A DNA stretch of 64,000 bases from Gemmatimonadota bacterium (GCA_003222195.1 QHVB01000036.1:39073-103072); one strand, 5' to 3'. Positions 32,286-47,358 are shown, counted from the stretch's first letter. Made by a program: numbers and translations. Notes: a model not told the origin generated them from the letters alone.

Positions 32286-34456
32286 GGTGGTTCGCGTTGG
32301 CGCTCCTCCTCGGTTGCAAGGGGGAGGGACGCGTGTCGTTCCCGCCACCTCGGGCGGTGGCTCGCGCCGCCGAGCCACGCTTCGCCGACTTTCTCGGTGC
32401 GGAAGCGTGCGCGTCGTGTCACCCCGGTCAGTACGCCGCCTGGCGTCGCTCGACCCACGGCCGAGCCGGCGGCAGGCCCGGACCGAGCGTGGTGATTGCC
32501 CCGTTCAATGGAATCCCGATCCGGTTCGCGGACGCGGTGGTCACGCCTTCCGCTGCGGGCGGGCAGTACCGGTTCACGGTCGCGCGGGAGGGGAGCCCTG
32601 CGGCCGTGCTTCGCGTCGACGGGGTGATCGGCGGCGGGCACATGGCGGGCGGGGGCACCCAGGGTTTCGTGTCCCGCTCTGGCGACGGCACGGTGCGGTT
32701 CCTGCCGTTCGAGTTTGTGCGGCGCGAAGGGGTGTGGTTCTGCAATACCAATTCGCGCAGCAAGCGCGGCTGGATTCCGATCACCCGCGCAGTCCGCCTC
32801 GCGGAATGTGGCGACTGGCCGCCGGTGCGCGTACTGGGAGACGTGACACGCTATGCGAATTGTCAGTCATGCCATGGCAGTCAGATCGTGGCCGTGTTTG
32901 ATACCGCCCAGCGACGGTACGACACGCGACTCACCGCGTTGAGCGTGAACTGCGAGTCGTGCCACGGTCCGGGACGCCGGCATGTTGAGCTCGCACGTTC
33001 CGGGGAGATCCGTCGCTCCAGCGACATCGGGATGCGGCCGCTGGCCACGCTCGGCAAAGATGCGTCGCTCGAGGTCTGCTATCAGTGTCACTCGCTCAAG
33101 GACGTGTTGGAGACGGGCTATCTGCCCGGCCGGCCATTGGCGGACTATTACTCGCTCGGCCTGCCGCAGCTCGGCGACCACCCGCTCCTTCCTGACGGGC
33201 GGGTGCGCACGTTCGCATACCAGGAGACGCAACGCTACAGCGACTGCTATCGCAACGGCGCAATGAAGTGCGTGGATTGCCACGACCCGCACTCTCAAGG
33301 CTACCGCGACGTGAACGGCGCGGTCCTACCGGACCGCTCGAGCGACGGTCAATGCACGTCGTGCCACCAAAGCAAGGCGGAGCGTCCGGAGGCGCACACG
33401 CATCATCGAGCCAACTCGACTGGGAGTCGCTGCGTGGCCTGTCATATGCCTTATCTGCAGGAACCGGAGGTAGGCCATGCGATCCGCTACGCACGCTCGG
33501 ATCACACCATTCCGATACCGCGTCCAGTTGCCGACGAGGCGGAGGGCGTGACGAGCGCCTGTCGACAATGTCATGTCGGCGAGACTCCCGATGGGCTCGA
33601 GGCGCAGGTGCACGCGTGGTACGGCAGCGTGAAGCCCCCCTCCGCCGTGCTGGGCCAGTTCGTCGGCCTGGCCCAATTCTTCGAGGACAGCCTCGCTCCG
33701 GACATGCCCTCGCTTTCGGGAGAGATCGTCCGCCGGCTCGAGCAGCTCGGGCACAACGAGGACGTGGACGTGCGCGCGCTGGCTCTCGCGGGCCTGCACC
33801 TTGCGCGCGGCGAAGACCCGGCGGTTCGCCGCTTTCTCGCCCGCGAGCTCGAGGGTCTCGGCGCGCGTGACGACGCGATCCGCAAACGCTGGAGTGTCGC
33901 GCTCGGCTTCGTCGCTGACGGTTACCGGCAGCGGCGGCAACCCGCCCAGGCGATCGCGACCTACCGCAAAGCGCTCGAGATCCGACCAAACGTGGCGCGG
34001 GTGCTGCTGAATCTCGGGCTGGCCTACGCTGACGACGGCAACTTCGCCGCCGCGATCGAGACCTACCGGCAGAGTCTCGCGGCCGATCCCGCTCAGCCGC
34101 TCGCGTACGTCAACTGGGGCATTGCGCTCGAGGCACTGGGCGACACCGCCGGCGGCGTCGCTGAGTTCCGCCGGGCCATTGCCGTCGACCCCAATGAGCC
34201 ACTCGCCTACTTCAACATCGGTGTCGTGGGGCTCGCTCGAGGATTTGGCCGAGAAGCGATGGAGCCGCTCGCGCGAGCCGTCGCGCTCGATGGCGGCCTG
34301 GCGCCCGCGCATTTCGCGTTGGCGCAGACCTACCTGCTTGCGGGAGATCCGCACGCGGCGGCGCGCGAGCTGCGGCTCGGCCTCGACTTCGATCCCGCCA
34401 ACGCGGCGGCGCGACAGCTGCTCGAGCAGCTCGAACGTGCGGGAGGTGGTCAGTGA
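32282..34456 (+). CDS. Octahaem c-type cytochrome with C-terminal TPR domain, lipoprotein
   Basis: The 724-residue protein has a lipobox (LALLLGC, Cys12), so it is membrane-anchored. Eight CxxCH sites are visible in order: CASCH, CQSCH, CESCH, CYQCH, CVDCH, CTSCH, CVACH and CRQCH, all within the first 430 residues, in a cytochrome c554-like spacing. Residues 550-715 hold at least four TPR units (ATYRKALEIRPNVARVLLNL and following). Multihaem cytochromes wire electrons between the periplasm or outer surface and acceptors, and TPRs recruit a partner. The partner and acceptor are unknown. It is coupled to the dihaem cytochrome upstream and the MFS carrier downstream by 4-base overlaps. Confidence 0.92.
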   Translation: MRWFALALLLGCKGEGRVSFPPPRAVARAAEPRFADFLGAEACASCHPGQYAAWRRSTHGRAGGRPGPSVVIAPFNGIPIRFADAVVTPSAAGGQYRFTVAREGSPAAVLRVDGVIGGGHMAGGGTQGFVSRSGDGTVRFLPFEFVRREGVWFCNTNSRSKRGWIPITRAVRLAECGDWPPVRVLGDVTRYANCQSCHGSQIVAVFDTAQRRYDTRLTALSVNCESCHGPGRRHVELARSGEIRRSSDIGMRPLATLGKDASLEVCYQCHSLKDVLETGYLPGRPLADYYSLGLPQLGDHPLLPDGRVRTFAYQETQRYSDCYRNGAMKCVDCHDPHSQGYRDVNGAVLPDRSSDGQCTSCHQSKAERPEAHTHHRANSTGSRCVACHMPYLQEPEVGHAIRYARSDHTIPIPRPVADEAEGVTSACRQCHVGETPDGLEAQVHAWYGSVKPPSAVLGQFVGLAQFFEDSLAPDMPSLSGEIVRRLEQLGHNEDVDVRALALAGLHLARGEDPAVRRFLARELEGLGARDDAIRKRWSVALGFVADGYRQRRQPAQAIATYRKALEIRPNVARVLLNLGLAYADDGNFAAAIETYRQSLAADPAQPLAYVNWGIALEALGDTAGGVAEFRRAIAVDPNEPLAYFNIGVVGLARGFGREAMEPLARAVALDGGLAPAHFALAQTYLLAGDPHAAARELRLGLDFDPANAAARQLLEQLERAGGGQ

Positions 34457-35637
34457 GCAGGGGGCGCTTCGGTGTCATCTTCTTCACCGTCCTGATCGAT
34501 CTGATCGGCTTCGGCATCGTGCTGCCGATCCTGCCGTTCTACGCTCAGCGTTTCGGAGCCGCGGGGTTGGGATATGGCGGCGTCATCGGCGTCTTCTCGC
34601 TGATGCAGTTCGTGGCGACCGCGCTGCTCGGCAAGCTGTCCGACCGGGTCGGCCGCCGTCCCGTGCTGCTGACGACGATGCTCGTGAACGCGGTGGGCTA
34701 CACGCTGTTTGCGTTCGCGGGCTCGTACTGGGTGCTGTTTCTCTCGCGCGTCGTTTCCGGCTTTGCGGGGGGCAATATCTCGGCGGCGCAGGCGTACATG
34801 GCCGACATCACGACGCCTGCCGAGCGGTCGCGCGGCATGGGCGTGGTGGGCGCCGCCTTCGGGATCGGCTTCAGCCTGGGGCCGGCCATCGGAGGGTTCG
34901 CGGCGCACTTCGGCACCGCCGCTCCCGGGCTTGTCGCGGTCGGGTTGTCACTCGCGAACTTCGTGTCGGCCTACTTCATCCTCCCGGAGTCGCTGAAAAC
35001 TGAACTCCGGGTCAAGCGGCCTCTCCTCGATCTGGCGCATATCGGTGACGCCGTCGCCCGGCCAAAGCTCCGGCCGCTGATGGCCGTCTGGGCGCTCGTG
35101 CCGCTCGCGTTTGCGGGTTACACCGTCGCGCTGCCGCTGCACGCGGCCGCCGCGCTGGGCTGGAAAGAGCGCGAGATGGCGATCCTGTTCACGATCATCG
35201 GCGTCACCGCCGCGTCTGTGCAGGGATACTTTTTTGGGAAGATCGTGCGACGCGTGGGCGAGCGAGCGCTCGTCATCGCCGGCACGTTCGGCATGGCGCT
35301 GGCAATCGCGGTCGTGCCGTTCCTCTCCAGCTCCGAGCTGCTCTACGGGTGGACGTTTGTGCTCGCCGTTTCCAACAGCGTCTTCGCGCCCGCCGCGACG
35401 GGACTCGTGTCGGTGTACGCCGACCCCAATGAGCAAGGGACCGTCCTGGGCGCGGCGCAGGCGATCGGGGCGCTGGGGCGCACGGCGGGGCCGCCACTGA
35501 TCGGCACCGTCTACGACGCCAGCGCGATCATGTCTTTCGTGCTCGCCGGTGCGATCATGGCCATCGCCGGACTGGCTGCGTTTAGTCTCGCGCCGATGGC
35601 GCATCACGCAAAGGAAATAGAAGAGGTCGGTTCCTGA
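34453..35637 (+). CDS. MFS transporter, TetA/multidrug-efflux type
   Basis: The 394-residue protein has 12 membrane segments. The MFS motif A is in loop 2-3 (GKLSDRVGRRPVLL) and motif C in TM5 (GAAFGIGFSLGPAIGG), which marks drug/H+ antiporters. It likely exports a small molecule by proton antiport. The GTG start overlaps the cytochrome stop (GTGA). Its link to the cytochromes is unexplained, and it may simply share the transcript. Confidence 0.9.
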   Translation: MSRGRFGVIFFTVLIDLIGFGIVLPILPFYAQRFGAAGLGYGGVIGVFSLMQFVATALLGKLSDRVGRRPVLLTTMLVNAVGYTLFAFAGSYWVLFLSRVVSGFAGGNISAAQAYMADITTPAERSRGMGVVGAAFGIGFSLGPAIGGFAAHFGTAAPGLVAVGLSLANFVSAYFILPESLKTELRVKRPLLDLAHIGDAVARPKLRPLMAVWALVPLAFAGYTVALPLHAAAALGWKEREMAILFTIIGVTAASVQGYFFGKIVRRVGERALVIAGTFGMALAIAVVPFLSSSELLYGWTFVLAVSNSVFAPAATGLVSVYADPNEQGTVLGAAQAIGALGRTAGPPLIGTVYDASAIMSFVLAGAIMAIAGLAAFSLAPMAHHAKEIEEVGS

Positions 35638-35728
35638 GGACCTGCATCTAGGCGTCTCTCTACAGCCTAGCCGTCTCCAGCTCCAGCCGGTCATATTTCT
35701 ATCCTCCCTCGCTGGAGATTTGCGCTGT

Positions 35729-37825
35729 ATGCGCGTCTACAAGACGAATGAGATCCGCAACGTGGCCGTAGTGGGCCACGGCGCGAGCGGCAAGACCTCC
35801 CTGGTCGATGCGCTGGCGTTCGTGGCCGGCACGAGCAAACGACACGGATCAGTCAAGGATGGCACTGCCCTCACCGATTACACCGCCGACGAAATCGAAC
35901 GCAAATACTCCATCAATCTCGCGCTCGCGGTTGCCGAGTGGATGGACACGAAGCTCAACCTGATCGACACCCCTGGATACCTGGACTTTACCGGCGACGC
36001 CCTGGCGGGCGTGTACGCCGCGGATTCCGCCGTGGTCGTGCTGTCGGCGACATCCGGCGTCGAAGTCGGGACCGAGAAGGTGTGGGACTATTGCGAGCAC
36101 CGCGCGCTGCCGCGCCTGTTCTTCGTGTCGTTGATGGACAAGGAGCACGCCAACTTCGAGCGCGTCTTCAATCAGATCAAGGACCAGCTGACGCCCAAGG
36201 TGATCCCGGTCGAGATCCCGGTCGGCGAAGGACCGGAGTTCCACGGGATCATCAACCTGTTTTCGAAGAAGGCGCACCTGTACAAGAAGGGCACGAAGGC
36301 CGGCGAGTACGACGAAGTCGACGTTCCTGACGAGTACAAGGATCGTTTCGACAAATATTCCCAGGAGTTGATCGAAAGTATCGCGGCGACGGACGACACG
36401 CTGCTCGAGCGCTACCTCGGCGGCGAAGAAATCGGCCGCGATGAAGCGATCGCCGCCATGAAAGCGGGAATGGCGAAGGGGGAGCTCTTCCCGCTGTTCT
36501 GCGGAGCCGCCGAGCTGACCTACGGCACGCGCGCCCTGCTCAACAAGCTGGTGGAGCTGTGCCCCGCGCCGCACGAGACGCCGCCGGTCGAGGCGCAAAA
36601 GTGGGGGAGCGCCGAGCGCTTAACGCTGACGGCGGATGACACCGGCCCACTGGCCGCGCAAGTCTTCAAGACTGTCTCCGAGCCGCACGTGGGTGACGTG
36701 ACCCTGTTTCGGATTTTTTCCGGCACGGTCAGGAACGGGCAGGATGTCTGGAATGCTCCACGCGAACTCTCCGAGAAGCTCAATCACCTGTGCGTCGCCG
36801 TGGGCAAGGACCGGCTCGAGATTCCCGAGCTGCACGCCGGCGACATCGGCGTTGTCGCCAAGCTGCGTGACACGCACACCAACGACACGCTGTCGACCAA
36901 GGACAAGGGGCTCGTGCTCTCGAAGATCCCGTTCCCCGAACCGGTGATCACGGTGGCCGTCGAGGTGAAGCAGCGGGGCGAGGAGGACAAGCTCTCCACC
37001 GGGCTCCACAAGCTGCACGAAGAGGATCCCACCTTCCACCACGAGTTCAACAGCGAGCTGGGACAAACGCTCATCCGTGGACTCGGTGAGCGCCATCTCG
37101 AGATCGTGGTCGGTCGCCTGGCGCGGAAGTTCGGCGTGCACGCCCAGACGGCAAAGCCCAAGGTCGCCTATCGCGAGACGTTCCGCGGCAAGAACGAGGG
37201 GCAGGGGAAACACAAGAAGCAGACCGGCGGGCGCGGCCAGTACGGCGACTGCTGGATCCGGATCGCGCCGCTGCCGCGCGGCTCGGGGGTGCAGTTCGTG
37301 GATGAGATCGTCGGCGGTGTCATCCCGCGCCAGTACATCCCTGCCGTCGAGCGCGGCGTGCTCGAGGCGGCGCACAAGGGGCCGGTGGCCGGCTATCCGG
37401 TCGTGGATTTCAAGTTCGAGGTCTATGACGGCTCCTACCACGACGTCGACTCGAACGAAATGTCGTTCAAGATGGCCGGCATCCTCGCGTTCAGAAACGT
37501 GAGTCCCGGCGCGCGCCCCGTGTTGCTCGAGCCCATCATGGACGTCGAGGTCTGGACGCCGGACGACTATCAGGGCGCGGTTATGGGCGATCTCTCGTCG
37601 CGCCGCGGTCAGATCATGGGCACGGAAAAGGACGGCCGGCTGACCAAGGTGAAGGCCCACGTGCCCGAGGCCGAGCTGGACCGCTATGCCACCACCCTGC
37701 ACTCGATCACGCACGGGCGCGGCACGTACAAGATGAAGTTCTACGTCTATCAGGACGCGCCGCCGGAAATCGCCGCGAAAGTGACCGAGGCGCGGAAAAA
37801 GGAGCTCGAGGAAGCGAAAGCGTAA
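35729..37825 (+). CDS. Elongation factor G-like GTPase (EF-G paralogue)
   Basis: The 698-residue protein has the EF-G domain order: G domain (P-loop GHGASGKTS, G3 DTPGYLDF), domain II, and domains III-V (GLGERHLEIVVGRL; TGGRGQYGDCWIRI; MGDLSSRRGQIMG). The P-loop differs from the AHIDAGKTT of canonical EF-G, and G4 is MDKEH in place of NKMD. Both place it in the EF-G-like subgroup rather than as the main translocase. Its role in translation is unsettled. ATG 35729 is preferred to TTG 35720, with TGGAG upstream. It shares one base with the next gene (TAATG). Confidence 0.88.
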   Translation: MRVYKTNEIRNVAVVGHGASGKTSLVDALAFVAGTSKRHGSVKDGTALTDYTADEIERKYSINLALAVAEWMDTKLNLIDTPGYLDFTGDALAGVYAADSAVVVLSATSGVEVGTEKVWDYCEHRALPRLFFVSLMDKEHANFERVFNQIKDQLTPKVIPVEIPVGEGPEFHGIINLFSKKAHLYKKGTKAGEYDEVDVPDEYKDRFDKYSQELIESIAATDDTLLERYLGGEEIGRDEAIAAMKAGMAKGELFPLFCGAAELTYGTRALLNKLVELCPAPHETPPVEAQKWGSAERLTLTADDTGPLAAQVFKTVSEPHVGDVTLFRIFSGTVRNGQDVWNAPRELSEKLNHLCVAVGKDRLEIPELHAGDIGVVAKLRDTHTNDTLSTKDKGLVLSKIPFPEPVITVAVEVKQRGEEDKLSTGLHKLHEEDPTFHHEFNSELGQTLIRGLGERHLEIVVGRLARKFGVHAQTAKPKVAYRETFRGKNEGQGKHKKQTGGRGQYGDCWIRIAPLPRGSGVQFVDEIVGGVIPRQYIPAVERGVLEAAHKGPVAGYPVVDFKFEVYDGSYHDVDSNEMSFKMAGILAFRNVSPGARPVLLEPIMDVEVWTPDDYQGAVMGDLSSRRGQIMGTEKDGRLTKVKAHVPEAELDRYATTLHSITHGRGTYKMKFYVYQDAPPEIAAKVTEARKKELEEAKA

Positions 37826-39177
37826 TGCTCGCCCGCTGGGTGCGCCTCTGGTTCGGCTTCCGCGATCCCGTGGATCGCGGCACGTACTTCCGGCACGGCG
37901 CCGGCCTTATGGCGCTCAAATACGGCATCGACGCGCTGCTCATCTGGCGCTTTGCCGGCCGCGTCTGGACCCCTCTCAACTATCTGTCGCCCTTGTTGAG
38001 TACCCGCACCGAGCTGCTGCGCGGCGCTCCCGGGTGGCTCATTCCATTGCTCGTCGCCATCGCGCTGCCGTTCCTGTGGATCGGCGTGAGCATGACGATG
38101 CGTCGAGCGGCGGACGCGGGCGCCAGTCCGTGGATCGCGCTGCTCTTCTTTGTCCCGGCGCTGAATTTCGTCCTCATGGCGGTGTTGTCGTTGCTGCCGT
38201 CCGCGTCGACGGTCGAATGGCCGGTCGAAGCGCCACCGGCGGCGGTCGACGACCGCCTGAAGAGCGCGATGCTTGGCGTCGCCGCCTCGTTGGGCATCTC
38301 GCTCATCACCGTCGCTGTCGGCGTGTATCTGCGCCGCAACTACTCGACCGGGCTGTTCCTGGGAGTGCCGTTCACGATCGGGTACATCTGCTCCTACATC
38401 TACAACTACCGCGTCGAGCGTCCGGCCGGCCAATCGATCGTCATCGCGCTCGCGAGTGTGACGATCGCTGCCGGAGCGCTGGTGCTGTTCGCGTTGGAGG
38501 GAACCGTGTGCACGCTCATGGCGCTCCCCATCGCGCTGGCAATCGCGTTTCCGGGCGCGGTGTTGGGCAGGATTGTGGCGCGGCGCGGCCGTCACGGACT
38601 GTCGGGTGCCGGCATGGCCCTCATCGTGCCGCTGTTCGTCGGCCTCGAGCCCCGCGCCACTCCACCCACTGACGAGGTGATCACGGTCGTCGACATCGCC
38701 GCATCCCCGGAGATCGTGTGGCAGCACGTCGTAACGTTCCCCGATTTGCCGGCCCCGACCGAGGCTTTATTCCGCGCGGGGGTCGCGGCACCGCTGCGGG
38801 CGCGTATCCAGGGATACGGCGTCGGGGCGGTCCGCTACTGCGACTTCACCACCGGCAGCTTCGTCGAACCGATCACGGCCTGGGACGAGAACCGGCTCCT
38901 CGCGTTCGACATTACCGAACAGGCGCCGCCGATGACCGAGTTGAGCCCCTATCGCGCCGTGCATCCGCCGCACCTCGATGGTTATTTCCGCGCGACTCAT
39001 GGCGAGTTCAGGCTGACGCCGCTCCCGGGAGGGCGGACGCGGCTCGAAGGCCGCACCACCTACGTGGTAGACATGTTTCCGCAGGCGTATTGGGCAGTGC
39101 CGGCGCGCGCGATCGTCACCGCAATCCATTCGCGGGTGTTGCACCACATCCAAACGTTGGCCGAGGAGCTGCAATAA
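37825..39177 (+). CDS. Membrane protein (DUF805-like) fused to SRPBCC domain
   Basis: The 450-residue protein has an N-terminal region of up to eight hydrophobic segments. It begins like DUF805 proteins (FGFRDPVDRGTYFRHG; SMTMRRAADAGASPWIALL). From residue 285 a soluble SRPBCC/polyketide-cyclase-like fold follows (DEVITVVDIAASPEIVWQHV to RTRLEGRTTYVVDMFPQAYW). SRPBCC domains bind hydrophobic ligands in a deep pocket. The fusion suggests ligand sensing at the membrane. It is translationally coupled (TAATG) to the EF-G-like GTPase, and the functional link is unknown. Confidence 0.75.
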   Translation: MLARWVRLWFGFRDPVDRGTYFRHGAGLMALKYGIDALLIWRFAGRVWTPLNYLSPLLSTRTELLRGAPGWLIPLLVAIALPFLWIGVSMTMRRAADAGASPWIALLFFVPALNFVLMAVLSLLPSASTVEWPVEAPPAAVDDRLKSAMLGVAASLGISLITVAVGVYLRRNYSTGLFLGVPFTIGYICSYIYNYRVERPAGQSIVIALASVTIAAGALVLFALEGTVCTLMALPIALAIAFPGAVLGRIVARRGRHGLSGAGMALIVPLFVGLEPRATPPTDEVITVVDIAASPEIVWQHVVTFPDLPAPTEALFRAGVAAPLRARIQGYGVGAVRYCDFTTGSFVEPITAWDENRLLAFDITEQAPPMTELSPYRAVHPPHLDGYFRATHGEFRLTPLPGGRTRLEGRTTYVVDMFPQAYWAVPARAIVTAIHSRVLHHIQTLAEELQ

Positions 39178-39322
39178 AAAGGCGACCGGAAGTCGTGTGC
39201 AGTTCATCACAGCGTGGGAGGTCGGGCGCGAGCCGGTGACCCCCTACCTTGCCGGGCACTCTCGTGCGACCGTACTGGCACGTTTTGCGGCATCCATACT
39301 CTAGCCGAGGAGAGGAGCCCCG

Positions 39323-40303
39323 ATGAGAGCGACCGTCCTCTGCACCACCCTCGTAGCGCTCGCGGCGTGCCAGCCTGTGGACCGGCGCCGGTCGCCACCA
39401 CCGCCGCAGGCGTCGCAGGCCGCGGATACGGTTACTCCGGCTCAGCTCCAGGCCCCACCGACGACGTCGTCGCGGGCGACGAAGGTCGCGACGGTAGTCG
39501 GGTTTCTCACGCCCGAATCGGTGCTGGACGATTCGGCGCAGGACATCTACTTCGTGTCGAACATCAACGGCGGCCCGCTGACCAAAGACAACAACGGCTT
39601 CATCAGCCGGCTGCGGCCGGACGGAGCCATCGAGGTCCTCAAGTTCATCGAGGGGGGCCGCGGCGGCGTAACCCTGAATGCACCCAAGGGCCTGGCGGTG
39701 CTGGGCGACACACTGTGGGTGGCGGACATCGACCGCCTGCGCGCGTTCAACTCGCGCACCGGTGCTGCGATCGACAGCGTGAGGCTCGACAGCCTGGGCG
39801 CCGTTTTCCTGAATGACATCGCGATCGCGCCGAACGGAGCGATCTACGTCACCGACACCGGCATCCGGTTCGACGACGTGGGAAACGTCCTGCACCCTGG
39901 GCCGGACCGAGTTTTCCGCGTGGGACCGGACCGCAAGGTGACCGTCGCGGTGCGGGGTGACACCCTCGGCTGGCCCAACGGCATCACGCTCGACGCCGTG
40001 GGGCGGCGGTTCATCATCGTGCAGTACGGCGGGAAGGCGGTGCTCGCGTGGAAGCCGGGCGATCGCGCGCCCACCGTCATCGCCCGAGGCGCCGGTGGGT
40101 TCGATGGCGTGGAGATGGTCGGGGGGAAAGTGGTCGTGTCGAGCTGGGCGGACTCCTCGATCACGCGGTTCGACAGCACGCAAGGCACGAAGATCATCAC
40201 CGGAGTGCCAAGTCCCGCCGATTTCGGATATGACCCAAAACGAAATCGCTTGCTGATTCCGATCCTCACCGGAAATCGCGTGGAGATTTGGCAGCTGCGG
40301 TAA
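39323..40303 (+). CDS. SMP-30/NHL-type beta-propeller lipoprotein
   Basis: The protein has 326 residues. Its lipobox LVALAAC (Cys16) is followed by a Pro-rich linker and a six-bladed propeller with repeated N-G-I/D-A motifs (LNAPKGLAVLGDTLWVAD; LNDIAIAPNGAIYVTDTG; WPNGITLDAVGRRFIIV). This resembles SMP-30/gluconolactonase proteins that hydrolyse sugar lactones, but metal-ligand residues cannot be confirmed. A strong ribosome site (GGAGAGGAG) precedes the ATG. Confidence 0.75.
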   Translation: MRATVLCTTLVALAACQPVDRRRSPPPPQASQAADTVTPAQLQAPPTTSSRATKVATVVGFLTPESVLDDSAQDIYFVSNINGGPLTKDNNGFISRLRPDGAIEVLKFIEGGRGGVTLNAPKGLAVLGDTLWVADIDRLRAFNSRTGAAIDSVRLDSLGAVFLNDIAIAPNGAIYVTDTGIRFDDVGNVLHPGPDRVFRVGPDRKVTVAVRGDTLGWPNGITLDAVGRRFIIVQYGGKAVLAWKPGDRAPTVIARGAGGFDGVEMVGGKVVVSSWADSSITRFDSTQGTKIITGVPSPADFGYDPKRNRLLIPILTGNRVEIWQLR

Positions 40304-40448
40304 GTCCCGCAGTGGCCGAACAGACACCGAGGCCTCGTGAGTGTCGCGTGAGCCTCGTCACACGGCATCCGGAAGTGCCGCCGCCGGCCTCGTTACCTCT
40401 CCGTGGGCGTGTGGTCTCTCTATGTACACCCATGCAGAGGAGGTCGCT

Positions 40449-41000
40449 ATGCGCGAATCCTCACTGCCGTCTCTCATGGAGCGACGCCGCGTCCTGCTCG
40501 ATCAAGCGAGCGCCGCCCTCCGAGGCCAGGTAGTTGGGTTGTGGAGGTTGACGGACGAAGGATGCACGGTCGTCGAGATCGTCAGCCCGCCCGACGCGCC
40601 CCGCCAGATCCTCGACGTTGATCTCGGTGGTCTGCTGCACCAATGGGGTCGCCAGGTCCGTCCGGACAGCCGGTGGGTCGGATGCCGTGCGGACGCCGCC
40701 CGCTGGCACATCGCGCCGGTGCGGCTGGACGCGCCAGAGCCGCCGCCGTCCGGTATTGAGCGCCGCAGCCCTGAACGGCTCGTCATCGAGCTCGCCGGGC
40801 TCTCCCTCGGCGCGTTGGAGCGGATCTGGCGGGCGGCCGACCAGGCGACAGTCTATCTCTGCGCCGCGCTCGAAGTACTTGAGAGCTGCCTGGGGAGGGT
40901 ACGCGTTGCCGAAGGCCTCAGTGTGCGCGCGCGCGCCCACTTGCTTGCCGACCTCGCCGGCGTAGCCGACGCGATCGACGTGGCGCTGAAAGGTGACTAG
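40449..41000 (+). CDS. Hypothetical soluble protein
   Basis: The protein has 183 residues, with a start at ATG 40449 (GAGGAGG 6 bases upstream). It has no signal peptide or membrane segment. The N-terminal half looks like a small alpha/beta sensor-type domain (ALRGQVVGLWRLTDEGCTVVEIV) and the C-terminal half is helical. No family recognised. The last 4 bases overlap the convergent agmatine deiminase. Confidence 0.6.
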   Translation: MRESSLPSLMERRRVLLDQASAALRGQVVGLWRLTDEGCTVVEIVSPPDAPRQILDVDLGGLLHQWGRQVRPDSRWVGCRADAARWHIAPVRLDAPEPPPSGIERRSPERLVIELAGLSLGALERIWRAADQATVYLCAALEVLESCLGRVRVAEGLSVRARAHLLADLAGVADAIDVALKGD

Positions 41001-42004
41001 GGCTTCGGTTCCTGCTGCGTCAGACAGTGCAGTGTGCCGAGTCCCCACACGAGATCCACGGCATGGATCCCTACGACCGGGCGGTCAGGAAATAGCTCGG
41101 CGAGGATCCCCAGCGCGAGGCGATCCTTGGGGTCGTTGAACGTTGGCACGAGCACCGCGGCGTTGGCGATGTAAAAATTGGCGTAACTCGCGGGTAGCCG
41201 CACGCCATCGAAGGAGAGGGGGGCGGGCATCGGGAGGTCGATCACCTCGATGCTCGTCCCTTTTTCCAGATGCATCCCCTGCAGCCGCTCGCGGTTTTCC
41301 GCGAGCGGTTTGTAATTCACGTCTTTCGGATTGTCCTCGCGACACAAGACGACGGTGCCCGGCTTCACAAAACGGCAGAGATCGTCGACATGCCCGTGGG
41401 TGTCGTCGCCCGCGATCCCTTTGCCGAGCCAGAGCGTGTTCGTGACGCCGAGCGTATCGCGAAAGACGTTCTCGATCTCGTAGCGCGATAACCCGGGATT
41501 GCGGGTCTGCACTTTCGGATCGAGGAGACACTCCTCCGTCGTGAGCAGCGTGCCCCGGCCGTTCACGTCGATGCTGCCGCCCTCCAGGACGATCTTCGCG
41601 TCGCTGAGCGGGAGCGTGAGCCGCTTCGCGGCAAGCTCGGAGATCTTGGCGTCTTTTTTCCAGTCTTTGTATTTGGCCCAGGCGTTGAAATGGAAGCGCG
41701 CGATAGCGAGGGCGGGGCCTTTGCGAACGAAGATCGGTCCGAAGTCACGGGTCCAGCCGCGGTTGGTGGGGAATCGCAGGAAGTCCACGCGCGCGAGGTC
41801 CACACCGGCCTTCTTGAGAATTCTGCTCGCCTGCTGCTGATGGGCAGCCGAATTGACGAGAATGCGGACGATTTCGCCCGGCGCGAGCCTGCGCGCGATT
41901 TCGCCGCAGACCCACGGGATGGGAGGAAATTTGCCCGGCCAGTCGGAGACGTTGTGCGGCCAGCCGATCCAGGTAGCCGCATGCGGCTCCCACTCCGCCG
42001 GCAT
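40997..42004 (-). CDS. aguA: Agmatine deiminase
   Basis: This 335-residue protein converts agmatine to N-carbamoylputrescine plus ammonia. Family motifs are complete: MPAEWEPHAATWIGWPHN, TRDFGPIF, LEGGSIDVNGRG, GDDTHGHVDD, and the catalytic Cys (about 327) in TLHCLTQQEP. The start at 42004 follows the aguB stop by 10 bases, giving the order aguB-aguA in transcription. An open extension upstream is aguB read out of frame. Together they make putrescine without ornithine decarboxylase. Confidence 0.96.
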   Translation of the reverse strand: MPAEWEPHAATWIGWPHNVSDWPGKFPPIPWVCGEIARRLAPGEIVRILVNSAAHQQQASRILKKAGVDLARVDFLRFPTNRGWTRDFGPIFVRKGPALAIARFHFNAWAKYKDWKKDAKISELAAKRLTLPLSDAKIVLEGGSIDVNGRGTLLTTEECLLDPKVQTRNPGLSRYEIENVFRDTLGVTNTLWLGKGIAGDDTHGHVDDLCRFVKPGTVVLCREDNPKDVNYKPLAENRERLQGMHLEKGTSIEVIDLPMPAPLSFDGVRLPASYANFYIANAAVLVPTFNDPKDRLALGILAELFPDRPVVGIHAVDLVWGLGTLHCLTQQEPKP

Positions 42005-42014
42005 GCGAACGCTG

Positions 42015-42911
<897 letters not shown>

Positions 42912-42938
42912 GGACCCTAGACTACAACGATTGGTCTC

Positions 42939-42957
42939 AGGCTGAAAGCCACACCCT

Positions 42958-42966
<9 letters not shown>
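42939..42966. repeat. REP-like double hairpin over the gltB stop codon
   Basis: Two adjacent palindromes are present: GGCT-GAA-AGCC (42940-42950) and ACACCCT-TC-AGGGTGT (42951-42966). The second includes the gltB stop codon. The first resembles the palindrome at 63716-63733. It may also end the gltB transcript. Confidence 0.6.

Positions 42967-47358
<4,392 letters not shown>

Noticed and set aside
39275..39288. Sigma54-like promoter (CTGGCAC followed by TTTTGC) before the propeller lipoprotein
   Set aside because: Only 8 bases lie between the GG and GC elements, whereas sigma54 requires 10.
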